Shown: positions 1-8,138, counted from the first letter of the stretch. The stretch: DNA of 35,056 nucleotides from RGIG8306 sp964566025 (GCA_964566025.1 CAZMHF010000019.1:1-35056), one strand, 5' to 3'. A program made the numbers and translations. Notes: generated by a model not told the origin, from the letters alone.

Positions 1-42
1 AAGGAAGTTCCACCCACCGCCTAAGAGGCGGGGGACTTCCTT
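1..42. repeat. GC-rich two-part hairpin (possible IS200/IS605 end or terminator)
   Basis: An outer inverted repeat (AAGGAAGT at 1-8, ACTTCCTT at 35-42) encloses an inner stem CCGCCT/AGGCGG with a three-base loop. No T-run follows on the plus strand, so it is not a plus-strand intrinsic terminator. On the minus strand it lies about 280 bases beyond hisC, and any T-run would fall outside the window. The stem style also resembles the subterminal hairpins of IS200/IS605-type elements and TnpB-associated RNAs. The window edge prevents a decision. Confidence 0.35.
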
Positions 43-90
43 GGGAGGTTAAAACTCTAGTAATACTACCTGTATTTGCGGTAAAATAAT

Positions 91-330
91 TTATAACAAC
101 GTGAGCCTTTTACAATGAAAAAACAAGACGATAATAATCACTAAAAGCCCAGCGGCACCTGCAGACCTTAAGTCTCGCAAATGCCTCTGGGTAAAACTTT
201 TTCAGTACCTCAATTCCCGTACCAAACACATCATTTCTTTAGAACAATATACTGATATATAAATATTCTTTTGAAACAGGCCAAAGAACAGCTTAATTGC
301 GCATTGATTAGTGTCGTACTTTTCACTCAT
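91..330 (-). pseudogene. Short ORF coupled to hisC plus remnants of a small membrane protein
   Basis: An ATG at 330 overlaps the hisC stop in the arrangement ATGAGTGA, typical of translational coupling, and opens a frame of only 42 codons. Beyond it, other minus-strand frames carry protein-like fragments: one reads GTGIEVLKKFYPEAFARL, and another ends at 91 with RDLRSAGAAGLLVIIIVLFF followed by a basic tail, which looks like a C-terminal membrane helix. The pieces faintly recall the end of DgkA-type lipid kinases, but this is a weak resemblance. The simplest reading is a frameshifted remnant of a small membrane-protein gene at the end of the operon. A genuine 42-residue peptide is possible. 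I do not see other features between 43 and 322. Confidence 0.25.
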
Positions 331-1399
331 CTCTCACTTCTTCAAGAATTTCGTCCATTGCTTCTAGCACCTTATCCATTTGCAAATCCGTACCAATTGT
401 AATGCGCAAATACTCATTGAGAATTGGTTTATCAAAATATCTTACAAAAATCCCACGTTGCTTTAGTTTCGCAAATAGCTCTTTTGCTTGTATTGCTGTA
501 TGTTTTGCAAAAATAAAATTTGTCTTTGAATCTGGGAACGAAAAGCCACGTTTTTTTAGTTCAACTTTCATTCGCTCGCGTGTTGCGTTTATTTGTTGAA
601 TACATTTTGTAAAATACTCTTCGTCTTGGAGCGAGGCAATTCCAGAAACCATCGTAATCGGATCCATTGTGTATGAATTGTAGGACTGCTTTACATCATT
701 TAATGTTTGGATTAAGTCTGGATGTCCGATAGCAAAACCGATACGACTTCCTGCCATAGAACGTGATTTTGAAAATGTACGGACAACAAGAACATTGTCG
801 TATTTATCAATCAGCGGAAGTGCCGTTGCCTTTTCTCCTGAAAAATCAATATATGCCTCATCTACGATCACTAATGATTCCTCATTTGCTCGAACGATTT
901 CCTCGATATCACAAAGCGCCATATATACAGATGTCGGCGCATTTGGATTTGCTAAAACAATGCCACCATTTGGTTGCATATAGTCTTCTTTTCTTATTGT
1001 AAAATCATCTTTTAAAGATGGTTGTTTGTAAGGAATAGCGAACAATTTTGCCCACACATCATAGAACGAATACGTAATATTAGGAAACAAAATCGGTTTC
1101 TTGCTTCCGAAAAACGCAAGAAATGCCATCCCTAACACATCATCCGATCCAATTCCTACAAAAACTTGATTCGAGTTAACCTTATAATAAGAGGCTAGTT
1201 CATTTACCAATGGCTCAATGTTGCTATTAGGGTACAAGCGCAACGCTGCACAATCATAACCTTCAACCACCTCTTTGACTTTTGGTGATGGAGGATATGG
1301 ATTTTCATTTGTATTAATCTTTATCACATCTTTTTTTGTCGTTTGCTCGCCCGGTACATAAGGAACAACCTTCTTTGCATTATCTCTCCAAGTTGCCAT
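323..1399 (-). CDS. hisC: Histidinol-phosphate aminotransferase
   Basis: PLP-dependent fold-type I aminotransferase of 358 residues, the usual HisC length. In histidine synthesis it converts imidazole-acetol phosphate plus glutamate to histidinol phosphate. The N-terminus has the family's W-x2-N...YVPGEQ pattern. The PLP lysine is K211 in TFSKSRSMAGSR, the pyridine-binding aspartate lies in VIVDEAYIDF (residues 177-186), and NPNAPT is the co-substrate loop. The ATG at 1399 follows a GAGGT site and overlaps the end of the VanZ-family gene by 20 bases, so it is read from the same operon. No other his gene is in the window. Some stand-alone HisC proteins also transaminate aromatic amino acids, and the sequence cannot exclude this. 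Confidence 0.93.
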   Translation of the reverse strand: MATWRDNAKKVVPYVPGEQTTKKDVIKINTNENPYPPSPKVKEVVEGYDCAALRLYPNSNIEPLVNELASYYKVNSNQVFVGIGSDDVLGMAFLAFFGSKKPILFPNITYSFYDVWAKLFAIPYKQPSLKDDFTIRKEDYMQPNGGIVLANPNAPTSVYMALCDIEEIVRANEESLVIVDEAYIDFSGEKATALPLIDKYDNVLVVRTFSKSRSMAGSRIGFAIGHPDLIQTLNDVKQSYNSYTMDPITMVSGIASLQDEEYFTKCIQQINATRERMKVELKKRGFSFPDSKTNFIFAKHTAIQAKELFAKLKQRGIFVRYFDKPILNEYLRITIGTDLQMDKVLEAMDEILEEVRDE

Positions 1400-1892
1400 T
1401 GCTATTTACCTCATTTACTTTTTTATCGGTACGTCGTATTTTTTGTATCATACTCTTCATTATATATAAAAACAACACACCACACAATGCACCCAGCGCA
1501 TCAATTCCAACATCTTTTATAGCTGCCTCTCTGCCCGGAACAACGATTTGGTGTATTTCGTCTGTCACTGCATAAGTTGTCGCGAATACCCATGCCAAAA
1601 AGCATCTCCTTCGTCCTGAAAGCGCATAGGTGCTTAACAGTAGCGACGCAAAAATACCTAAGATGGCATATTCGCAAAAATGTGCCACCTTACATATGAT
1701 TAAATGTGCCTTATTCATAATCGCTTCTTGATCAATTGGTTCTTTTGTTTCAAAATCTGGCACGACTATTTTCACGATTGTTTCGGCAATCACACCACTC
1801 GTCCCTGCTGATTCTGTTCCATCTGCTGCGCTGAATGAATAAATCAAGCAACACCATACAAAAACCATTAGAAAATATATTTTTCGTTTCAC
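1380..1892 (-). CDS. VanZ-family membrane protein
   Basis: A 170-residue integral membrane protein. An N-terminal hydrophobic segment (about 4-22) is followed by an extracytoplasmic stretch and three further hydrophobic helices. The VanZ-family signature is clear: HFCEYAILG near residue 72 and TDEIHQIVVPGR followed by DVGIDALGALCG. VanZ itself gives low-level teicoplanin resistance, but most chromosomal relatives have no established function, so a resistance role should not be assumed. The start is GTG, overlapping the rfbD stop as GTGA, with a GGGAGC site seven bases upstream. That argues for translational coupling and a link to cell-envelope polysaccharide work. Confidence 0.85.
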   Translation of the reverse strand: MKRKIYFLMVFVWCCLIYSFSAADGTESAGTSGVIAETIVKIVVPDFETKEPIDQEAIMNKAHLIICKVAHFCEYAILGIFASLLLSTYALSGRRRCFLAWVFATTYAVTDEIHQIVVPGREAAIKDVGIDALGALCGVLFLYIMKSMIQKIRRTDKKVNEVNSNGNLER

Positions 1893-2740
1893 TCAATCGC
1901 TCCCAATTCTTTTAAATATCGATTAAGTGCATCTTGCCATGTCGGAAGCTTGGCGAATCCATTTTCCACAATATTTTTTTGACTCATGCGACTATTGGCT
2001 GGTCGTTTTGCTGCCGAGCGAAAGCCTGAGCTATCAACAGGAAGCACGACTACTGGTTTGTCTGTTTGTCTGAAAATTTCACAAGCAAATTCATACCAGC
2101 TACAATATCCTTCATTTGTGGCATGGTACTCACCGTACTTTTCTGTTTGAACCATATCCACAAGTAAAGTCGCTAAATCAACTGTATATGTCGGAGAACC
2201 AATTTGGTCATTGACTACGGAAACAACGCCTTTTTCGTCGCCTAAGCGAAGCATTGTCTTGATAAAGTTTTTCCCATTCAAACCAAACACCCACGAAATA
2301 CGCACGATAAAATACTTTTCTAGTAGCGATTTCACTTCTAGCTCTCCTTCGTATTTTGTCAATCCGTAAAAATTCAATGGATCTTTTTTGTCCCCTTCTA
2401 AAAATGCAATTTCTCCTTGGCCATCAAATACATAGTCGGTACTAATATAAATCATTTTAATATCGTGCATTTTACACGCATTTGCGATATATCGTGTTCC
2501 GTCTACATTGATTTTCCGACAAAGTTCTTGGTTGCTTTCTGCCAAATCAACCGCTGTGTATGCTGCGCAGTGAATCACCGCATCTGGTTTTACGTCATTG
2601 ATAACTGAATACACTTGCTCTTCGTTTGTAATATCCATTTCGTCGATATCAACGCCGACAACCTCTATCATGCGACTTTTGCATTCATTAACCACATCAT
2701 ACCCTAGTTGGCCTTTTACGCCAGTTACTAGCACCTTCAT
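1889..2740 (-). CDS. rfbD: dTDP-4-dehydrorhamnose reductase
   Basis: A short-chain dehydrogenase-type RmlD of 283 residues that catalyses the last step of dTDP-L-rhamnose synthesis, reducing dTDP-4-dehydro-L-rhamnose with NAD(P)H. Visible elements are the nucleotide-binding GVKGQLG (7-13), STDYVFDG (100-107) and the catalytic YxxxK at Y125/K129. The C-terminal substrate lobe ends with the family pattern RPANSRMS. A GGAG site precedes the ATG. It follows rfbB by 35 bases and overlaps the VanZ-family gene. The rmlC/rfbC epimerase that normally works just before it is not in this cluster. Confidence 0.92.
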   Translation of the reverse strand: MKVLVTGVKGQLGYDVVNECKSRMIEVVGVDIDEMDITNEEQVYSVINDVKPDAVIHCAAYTAVDLAESNQELCRKINVDGTRYIANACKMHDIKMIYISTDYVFDGQGEIAFLEGDKKDPLNFYGLTKYEGELEVKSLLEKYFIVRISWVFGLNGKNFIKTMLRLGDEKGVVSVVNDQIGSPTYTVDLATLLVDMVQTEKYGEYHATNEGYCSWYEFACEIFRQTDKPVVVLPVDSSGFRSAAKRPANSRMSQKNIVENGFAKLPTWQDALNRYLKELGAIE

Positions 2741-2775
2741 ATAAGCTCCTTTGTTTCGTTCGCTTATAAATTTAT

Positions 2776-3798
2776 CTATAAGCGATCCTTATACATATCG
2801 GCAAAATAGTTTTGGTATTCACCTGATAAAATATTTTGCCACCATTTTTTGTTTTCCAAATACCATTCAATTGTTTGTGCAATTCCCGTATCAAAATTGT
2901 ATTTTGGTACCCAACCTAATTGTGTTTCTAATTTTTTTGGATCAATCGCATAGCGCATATCATGCCCTGGACGATCTTTTACGAAACGGATAAGACTTTC
3001 TGGCTTATCTAAAGCTCGCAAAATCGTTTTCACTACTTCAAGGTTCGTTCGTTCGTTATGTCCACCAATATTATATACCTCTCCAATTGTACCATTTCTT
3101 AAAATTAAGTCAATTGCTGTACAATGATCTTCTACATGAAGCCAGTCACGCACATTGGCACCATCACCATATACAGGAAGGTCTTCATTTGCTAGTGCAC
3201 GACTAATCATTAATGGAATCAGTTTCTCTGGGAAATGATATGGTCCATAATTATTTGAGCATCGGCTAATGGTCACAGGAAGCCCAAAGGTTCTATGATA
3301 AGCCAATACAAATAAATCAGCACTTGCCTTTGATGATGAATAAGGGCTTGATGTATGAATTGGTGTTTCCTCTGTGAAAAATAAATCAGGGCGATCTAGC
3401 GGCAAATCACCATATACTTCATCGGTTGAGACTTGATGATAACGCTTTACTCCATATTTTTTTGAAGCATCTAATAAAACAACGGTTCCTAGCACATTGG
3501 TTTGAACAAAAATTCCTGGATCTTCAATTGAGCGATCCACATGACTTTCAGCGGCAAAATTAACTACTGCATCAAAGTTTTCTTTTTCAAATAAATCAAA
3601 GATAAATTCTCGATCGGCAATATCGCCTTTTACGAATTTATAATTTTTGCAATCCTTTACGCTGTCCAATGTTTCTAGATTTCCTGCATAGGTTAGTAAA
3701 TCTAAATTCACGATCATATCTTCAGGATATTGCTTTACCATCATTTGTACAAAATTTCCGCCGATAAATCCAGCACCACCAGTCACTAATATTTTCAT
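2776..3798 (-). CDS. rfbB: dTDP-glucose 4,6-dehydratase
   Basis: An NAD+-dependent extended SDR of 340 residues that converts dTDP-glucose to dTDP-4-keto-6-deoxyglucose, the branch point for rhamnose and other deoxy sugars. The Rossmann motif GGAGFIG is at 7-13. The catalytic TDE is at 125-127, with YxxxK at Y153/K157, and the sugar-nucleotide motifs SRCSNNYGPYHFPEK and YGDGANVRDWLHVEDH are intact. GGAGAG lies seven bases before the ATG. It follows rfbA after 11 bases, consistent with one transcript. Confidence 0.95.
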   Translation of the reverse strand: MKILVTGGAGFIGGNFVQMMVKQYPEDMIVNLDLLTYAGNLETLDSVKDCKNYKFVKGDIADREFIFDLFEKENFDAVVNFAAESHVDRSIEDPGIFVQTNVLGTVVLLDASKKYGVKRYHQVSTDEVYGDLPLDRPDLFFTEETPIHTSSPYSSSKASADLFVLAYHRTFGLPVTISRCSNNYGPYHFPEKLIPLMISRALANEDLPVYGDGANVRDWLHVEDHCTAIDLILRNGTIGEVYNIGGHNERTNLEVVKTILRALDKPESLIRFVKDRPGHDMRYAIDPKKLETQLGWVPKYNFDTGIAQTIEWYLENKKWWQNILSGEYQNYFADMYKDRL

Positions 3799-3809
3799 TT
3801 TCTTCTCTC

Positions 3810-4691
3810 CTATCGATCAATATATTTTCCATCTAAGATATCTTTTAAGTAAGCACCATATTGATTCTTCTTGTAGATTTCATAGATTTCTTCTAGCTTT
3901 TTATCATCAATCCAACCATTCAAATACGCAATTTCTTCTAGGCACGCAATTTTTCTATGTTGGTGTGTCTCCACTGTATAAACAAAATTGGTCGCCTCAA
4001 CAAGTGATTCATGCGTTCCTGTATCAAGCCATGTAAATCCTTGACCAAGCAATGTTACTTCTAGCTCACCATTTTCAAGGTAAATACGATTCAAGTCTGT
4101 AATTTCTAACTCACCTCTTGCGGATGGCTTTAGGTTTTTTGCGTATTCAACTACTTTGTTATCGTAGAAATACAAGCCCGTTACACAATAATTGCTTTTT
4201 GGTTTTTCTGGCTTTTCCTCAATTGAAATCGCCTTGCCTTCTTTATCAAATTCAACAATACCAAAGCGTTCTGGATCATCTACGTAATAGCCAAATACGG
4301 TTGCACCATTTGTCTTTGTTGCAGCACTAACAAGACGTTTCTTAAGTCCATGACCATGAAAAATATTATCTCCTAAAATCATGGCAACTGGTTCATTTCC
4401 AATAAACTCTTCCCCGATAATAAATGCTTGCGCCAAACCATCTGGACTTTCTTGCACAGCATAGGATAATTCAATGCCAAATTGATGTCCGTCACCTAAT
4501 AAATCTTTAAAACGTGGTGTATCCTCTGGTGTCGAAATAATAAGAATTTCGCGGATTTTTGCATCCATCAGCACACTAAGCGGATAATAAATCATTGGTT
4601 TGTCATAAACGGGTAATAGCTGTTTACTTGTTACTTTTGTTAATGGATATAGCCTTGTGCCACTTCCCCCTGCTAAAATAATGCCTTTCAT
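3810..4691 (-). CDS. rfbA: Glucose-1-phosphate thymidylyltransferase
   Basis: A nucleotidyltransferase of 293 residues that forms dTDP-glucose from dTTP and glucose-1-phosphate, the first committed step toward dTDP-rhamnose. The N-terminus carries the pyrophosphorylase signature GGSGTRLYPLT and KQLLPVYDKPMI. The motifs ILGDNIFHG and EEKPEKPKSNYCVTGLYFYD are also intact. I place the start at 4691: its ATG overlaps the preceding stop as ATGA and sits five bases after GGAGG. An upstream in-frame ATG would add six residues (MQEGGF) encoded by the ribosome-binding site itself. Its substrate could be supplied by the two phosphorylases elsewhere in the window. Confidence 0.95.
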   Translation of the reverse strand: MKGIILAGGSGTRLYPLTKVTSKQLLPVYDKPMIYYPLSVLMDAKIREILIISTPEDTPRFKDLLGDGHQFGIELSYAVQESPDGLAQAFIIGEEFIGNEPVAMILGDNIFHGHGLKKRLVSAATKTNGATVFGYYVDDPERFGIVEFDKEGKAISIEEKPEKPKSNYCVTGLYFYDNKVVEYAKNLKPSARGELEITDLNRIYLENGELEVTLLGQGFTWLDTGTHESLVEATNFVYTVETHQHRKIACLEEIAYLNGWIDDKKLEEIYEIYKKNQYGAYLKDILDGKYIDR

Positions 4692-5884
4692 AAAGCCTCC
4701 TTCTTGCAAATAAATAAACCTGCCTGCTTTGTTATTTTTATGAAACCTTTTTTGGATTTCTTCTTCTCGAGAAATTCTAGGAATTCCTCATATCGATTAT
4801 ATAAATATTCTTTCTGATTGCCATGGCAGGAAAGAATATAATCGGCAATGGGCTGTACCTCATCAATAATGAGTGAGTCATCGTATTCATGCTTTTCGAC
4901 AACACTAAAATACTTTTTCAATGTTCTCTCTGCATCTTCTAAACCAAATACTTCACTTAAATTAATCTCTGATAAAACAATGCGTTCATCAAACTCTTTC
5001 ACAATCGCGTTCATTTCGTACATGTGATTTTGTCCGTATGTACTGCATACAAATTTGCCACCAGGTACTAACACGTCATGTATTTGCGAAAGTGCTTTAT
5101 CTTGGTCCTTAATGTAAAACATCACATGATTGGCGATAACCACATCTACGCTTTCTGGCTCAAGCATCAACTCCTGACAATCGCGACAATAAAACGTGGG
5201 CTTGAGTTTTGTTTTCTTGAGAGTTGCTTTCGCATCTTGCAGCATCCCCGATGAATTATCGGTTAGAATCAGCTGACAACCTTTTGGCAGCATGTCTTGG
5301 TTCACTTTCCAAAGCTCGCCATTTCCACACCCAATTTCCAAAATGCGCTCTCCTTGCTTAATTTGCGTTTTGTCAAAAATCCATTGAAACCATGGAATGG
5401 GGTTTTGCGAATAAATGCGGTGCAAATCGATTCTTGTTTTCGTATTTTTTTCGTTCTTATATTGATCTGCTAAATCCTTTTCCATGCTAATAACATGAAT
5501 GAGTTGTAGCATTTGCCGCCAATCAATCTCCTTGTTTTTTTCAAAGCGTCTTGATGTTTCTTCAATCGCTTCTGCCATTTGCTCAAAATTCTCAATTTTC
5601 TTTCGGATCAGTTCCAGTTGTAAAGCAAATGATTCTTCAACATAGTCAAGGTCCTTGTCGTTCATCGTAATATCCACAATTTGCTCAATGGAAAATCCAA
5701 AGTACTTAAGTGCTAATATCTTTTGTAGTTTTGCAAAATCGCTGTCCGTATATAAGCGGTATCCATTATCACTTACATGAGAGGGTTTTAGAAGTCCTGC
5801 CTTATCATAGTAGCGAATGGTTCTTACCGTCACATTTGCTTTTTTGGCGAAATCGCCTGTCGTATATATTTTTTTTTGATTCAC
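4688..5884 (-). CDS. MerR-family regulator fused to a SAM-dependent methyltransferase
   Basis: A 398-residue two-domain protein. Residues 6-75 form a MerR winged helix-turn-helix (TTGDFAKKANVTVRTIRYYD, then GYRLYTDSD), and residues about 85-118 are the expected dimerising coiled coil. Where a MerR effector domain would sit there is a class I methyltransferase: motif I ILEIGCGNGE at 181-190, an acidic strand end ILTDNS, and VDVVIANHVMFYI and LVPGGKFVCSTYG further on. Known MerR proteins twist promoters with overlong spacers, and the promoter in front of this gene has a 19-bp spacer, so autoregulation is likely. The methyl acceptor is unknown. It may be the inducing small molecule, or the SAM fold may serve only as a sensor. 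The gene heads the rfb operon and overlaps rfbA by four bases. Confidence 0.88.
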   Translation of the reverse strand: MNQKKIYTTGDFAKKANVTVRTIRYYDKAGLLKPSHVSDNGYRLYTDSDFAKLQKILALKYFGFSIEQIVDITMNDKDLDYVEESFALQLELIRKKIENFEQMAEAIEETSRRFEKNKEIDWRQMLQLIHVISMEKDLADQYKNEKNTKTRIDLHRIYSQNPIPWFQWIFDKTQIKQGERILEIGCGNGELWKVNQDMLPKGCQLILTDNSSGMLQDAKATLKKTKLKPTFYCRDCQELMLEPESVDVVIANHVMFYIKDQDKALSQIHDVLVPGGKFVCSTYGQNHMYEMNAIVKEFDERIVLSEINLSEVFGLEDAERTLKKYFSVVEKHEYDDSLIIDEVQPIADYILSCHGNQKEYLYNRYEEFLEFLEKKKSKKGFIKITKQAGLFICKKEAL

Positions 5885-5922
5885 TCGGCAACCTCGCTTT
5901 CATTAACTATCATGGCGCAACT

Positions 5923-5967
5923 ATGACGTTAACGTCATTCTAAAGCATTACCCTAGGTCATAGTCAA
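5923..5967 (-). promoter_or_regulatory. MerR-type 19-bp-spacer promoter with a perfect palindrome at the start site
   Basis: On the minus strand, TTGACT (5967-5962) and TAGAAT (5942-5937) are separated by 19 bases instead of 17, the spacing known for MerR-controlled promoters. A CCTAGG core (5952-5957) lies in the spacer, as in many MerR operators. Immediately downstream, overlapping the -10 element, is a perfect 16-base palindrome, ATGACGTTAACGTCAT (5923-5938), which could bind a second repressor or form a 5' hairpin. The element drives the MerR-methyltransferase/rfb operon. Confidence 0.7.
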
Positions 5968-5974
5968 GTACTTT

Positions 5975-6090
5975 TTTTAATTTTCTTATTTCGTAAGAAT
6001 TTCTTCACAAATTCGACCACATTCTGCAATACCTTTTATGAAAATTCATTGTATACTATATATATCTTTTTCATAATAATTATCATATTA
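5975..6090. other. Intergenic stretch with no recognised feature
   Basis: AT-rich DNA between the MerR promoter and the prfA terminators. A small inverted repeat, TTCTTA/TAAGAA, lies at 5983-5999. I see no ORF with a ribosome-binding site and no convincing promoter here. Confidence 0.5.
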
Positions 6091-6095
6091 AAAGA

Positions 6096-6180
6096 GCAGA
6101 TAAAAAACAATCCCCTTGTTTTATCTGCCTTTTTTAATGTGTACAAAACAAACGGCGAAGTGAATTTCTCACTTCGCCGT
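6096..6180 (-). terminator. Tandem terminators after prfA
   Basis: The first hairpin met by minus-strand transcripts is a 12-bp perfect stem, ACGGCGAAGTGA/TCACTTCGCCGT (6152-6180), followed on the minus strand by a T-rich TTTGTTTTG. The second is GCAGATAAAA/TTTTATCTGC (6096-6128), with a weaker minus-strand T-stretch and a run of six or more T on the plus strand. It could therefore stop transcripts from either side. Confidence 0.85.
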
Positions 6181-6188
6181 CACGCTAT

Positions 6189-7265
6189 TTATCCCGCTTC
6201 ATTTAGGTTCGACAACTTCTGGGCTTGGTCGGCAGCAATAACGCTGTCGATTAACTCATCTAAATCACCTTCCATAATGGAATCAATTTTATATAACGTC
6301 AACTTAATTCGATGGTCTGTCACACGTCCTTGTGGGAAATTAAATGTGCGAATTTTTTCAGAACGATCACCCGTTCCTACTTGACCACGTCGCTCCTGCG
6401 CCTCTGCTTCTTGCTTTTTTGCAATTTCCAAATCGAAAAGTTTTGCACGCAATACTTTCAATGCTTTTTCTTTGTTTTTTAATTGCGACTTCTCATCTTG
6501 ACACGAAATCACAATACCTGTTGGTAAATGTGTTAAACGAACTGCTGAATCCGTTGTATTAACGCATTGTCCACCATTTCCAGATGCACGAAATACATCA
6601 AATTTGCAATCATTCATATCCAGTTGAACATCCACATCCTCTGCCTCTGGCATAATGGCAACGGTACACGTCGATGTATGAATTCTACCACCGCTTTCAG
6701 TCTCTGGCACACGCTGAACACGATGAACGCCTGACTCATATTTCATCTTTGAATAAACGCCTTGTCCCGATATCATAAAGACAACTTCTTTCATGCCACC
6801 GATTCCGCTTTCATTCACACTAATTAATTCGCATCTCCAACGATTATGCTCCGCATAGCGATTGTACATACGATATAGTTGTGCCGAAAACAACGCTGCT
6901 TCGTCTCCACCTGCACCTGCTCTAATCTCTACGATAACATTTTTGTCGTCATTTGGATCTTTTGGCAACAAGAGAATTTTAAGCGTTGTTTCCAACTCGA
7001 TAATTTCTTGTTTTGCTGCTGCTAATTCTTCTTTTAACATATCACGCATTTCTTCATCGCTCTCTGAATCAAGCATCTCTAAACTATCTGCTACCGTTTG
7101 CTTTGCAGCTTTATACGATTTGTATGCTTCAACAACTGGTTCTAAATCTGCATGCTCTTTCATCAATTTGCGATAACGATTCTGATCCTCCAGTAAAAAT
7201 GGATTATTCATTTCTTCTAAAATTTCTTCAAAACGTATTAAAATATCTTCTAAACGATCAAACAT
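6189..7265 (-). CDS. prfA: Peptide chain release factor 1
   Basis: RF1 recognises UAA and UAG stop codons in the ribosomal A site and triggers peptide release. The protein has 358 residues, normal for the family. The stop-codon-reading PxT motif is PET at 187-189 (RF2 would have SPF). The catalytic GGQ is at 231-233, where the context is GNGGQCVN rather than the common GAGGQHVN. The GGQ glutamine is the methylation target of PrmC, encoded two bases upstream, so the enzyme and its substrate are co-transcribed. AAGGAG precedes the ATG. Confidence 0.97.
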   Translation of the reverse strand: MFDRLEDILIRFEEILEEMNNPFLLEDQNRYRKLMKEHADLEPVVEAYKSYKAAKQTVADSLEMLDSESDEEMRDMLKEELAAAKQEIIELETTLKILLLPKDPNDDKNVIVEIRAGAGGDEAALFSAQLYRMYNRYAEHNRWRCELISVNESGIGGMKEVVFMISGQGVYSKMKYESGVHRVQRVPETESGGRIHTSTCTVAIMPEAEDVDVQLDMNDCKFDVFRASGNGGQCVNTTDSAVRLTHLPTGIVISCQDEKSQLKNKEKALKVLRAKLFDLEIAKKQEAEAQERRGQVGTGDRSEKIRTFNFPQGRVTDHRIKLTLYKIDSIMEGDLDELIDSVIAADQAQKLSNLNEAG

Positions 7266-7267
7266 AA

Positions 7268-8137
7268 TTACTCCTTCTTGTTTTTATTCGCTTTAATGAT
7301 ACGGTTGTGTCCCGCGTAATCATTTATAATCTCCATTTCGTAAAAATCATTTTCATTGCACATATGTAGGACATCACTTGCTTGACTTTGACCAATTTCC
7401 ATCAAAATCACGCCATTCTCAGCCAAATAATCCTTTGCTTTTGTAAGAATTCTCCGATAAAAAGCTAAGCCGTTTTCTTCGGCAAATAATGCAATCTGCG
7501 GCTCGTGCCACTTCACCTCCGCCATCAAATCTGCTTCCTCTGCTCTACTTATGTATGGAGGATTTGTCACAATGATATCAAAGATTTCATCATTAAGTGG
7601 CTCAAACAAGTCACCTTCCAGCAATGTAATATCTGCTTCCAACTGACAAGCATTTTTCTTTGCCACCTTCAATGCTTCCTTAGATATATCCGTAGCAACC
7701 ACTTGTATTTGTTCTCTTTCTTTTTTTAGTGAAATAGCAATGCATCCTGAACCAGTGCATAAATCAAGCATTCGTACGGGGTATGACTTTTTTTTATCAA
7801 TTTCTTTTAATGCTTCCTCTACTAGATTTTCTGTATCCTGTCTAGGAATCAATACATGCTCATTCACAAAAAAAGTATGGCGGTAAAACGCTTGCTCTTT
7901 AGTAATGTGTTGCAGCGGTACATACTCGCATCGCTTTTTTATAGCATCTTCAAACAACTGCATACTTGTTTGGCTAATTTCTTTTTCTATATGGCAATCA
8001 AGCAAAAAATCGCTTCGCTTCACACCAAAAAAATGCTCCATCAACAAAAATGCGTCGATTTTATAATCTGTAATGCTATGTCTCTGCAGGTCGTTTATTG
8101 CTTTTTGGTACAATGCTCCCCATGTCGTTTTTATCAC
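7268..8137 (-). CDS. prmC: Release factor glutamine methyltransferase
   Basis: PrmC (HemK) N5-methylates the glutamine of the GGQ motif of release factors using SAM. The protein has 289 residues: an N-terminal helical domain (about 1-80), then a Rossmann methyltransferase domain with MLDLCTGSGCIAISL (motif I) and the glutamine-binding NPPY in IVTNPPYISRAEE. The start is GTG, one base after the stop of the DUF1385 gene, with AAGGAAG upstream. Its place directly before prfA is the classic arrangement. Confidence 0.95.
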   Translation of the reverse strand: MIKTTWGALYQKAINDLQRHSITDYKIDAFLLMEHFFGVKRSDFLLDCHIEKEISQTSMQLFEDAIKKRCEYVPLQHITKEQAFYRHTFFVNEHVLIPRQDTENLVEEALKEIDKKKSYPVRMLDLCTGSGCIAISLKKEREQIQVVATDISKEALKVAKKNACQLEADITLLEGDLFEPLNDEIFDIIVTNPPYISRAEEADLMAEVKWHEPQIALFAEENGLAFYRRILTKAKDYLAENGVILMEIGQSQASDVLHMCNENDFYEMEIINDYAGHNRIIKANKNKKE

Positions 8138-8138
8138 T

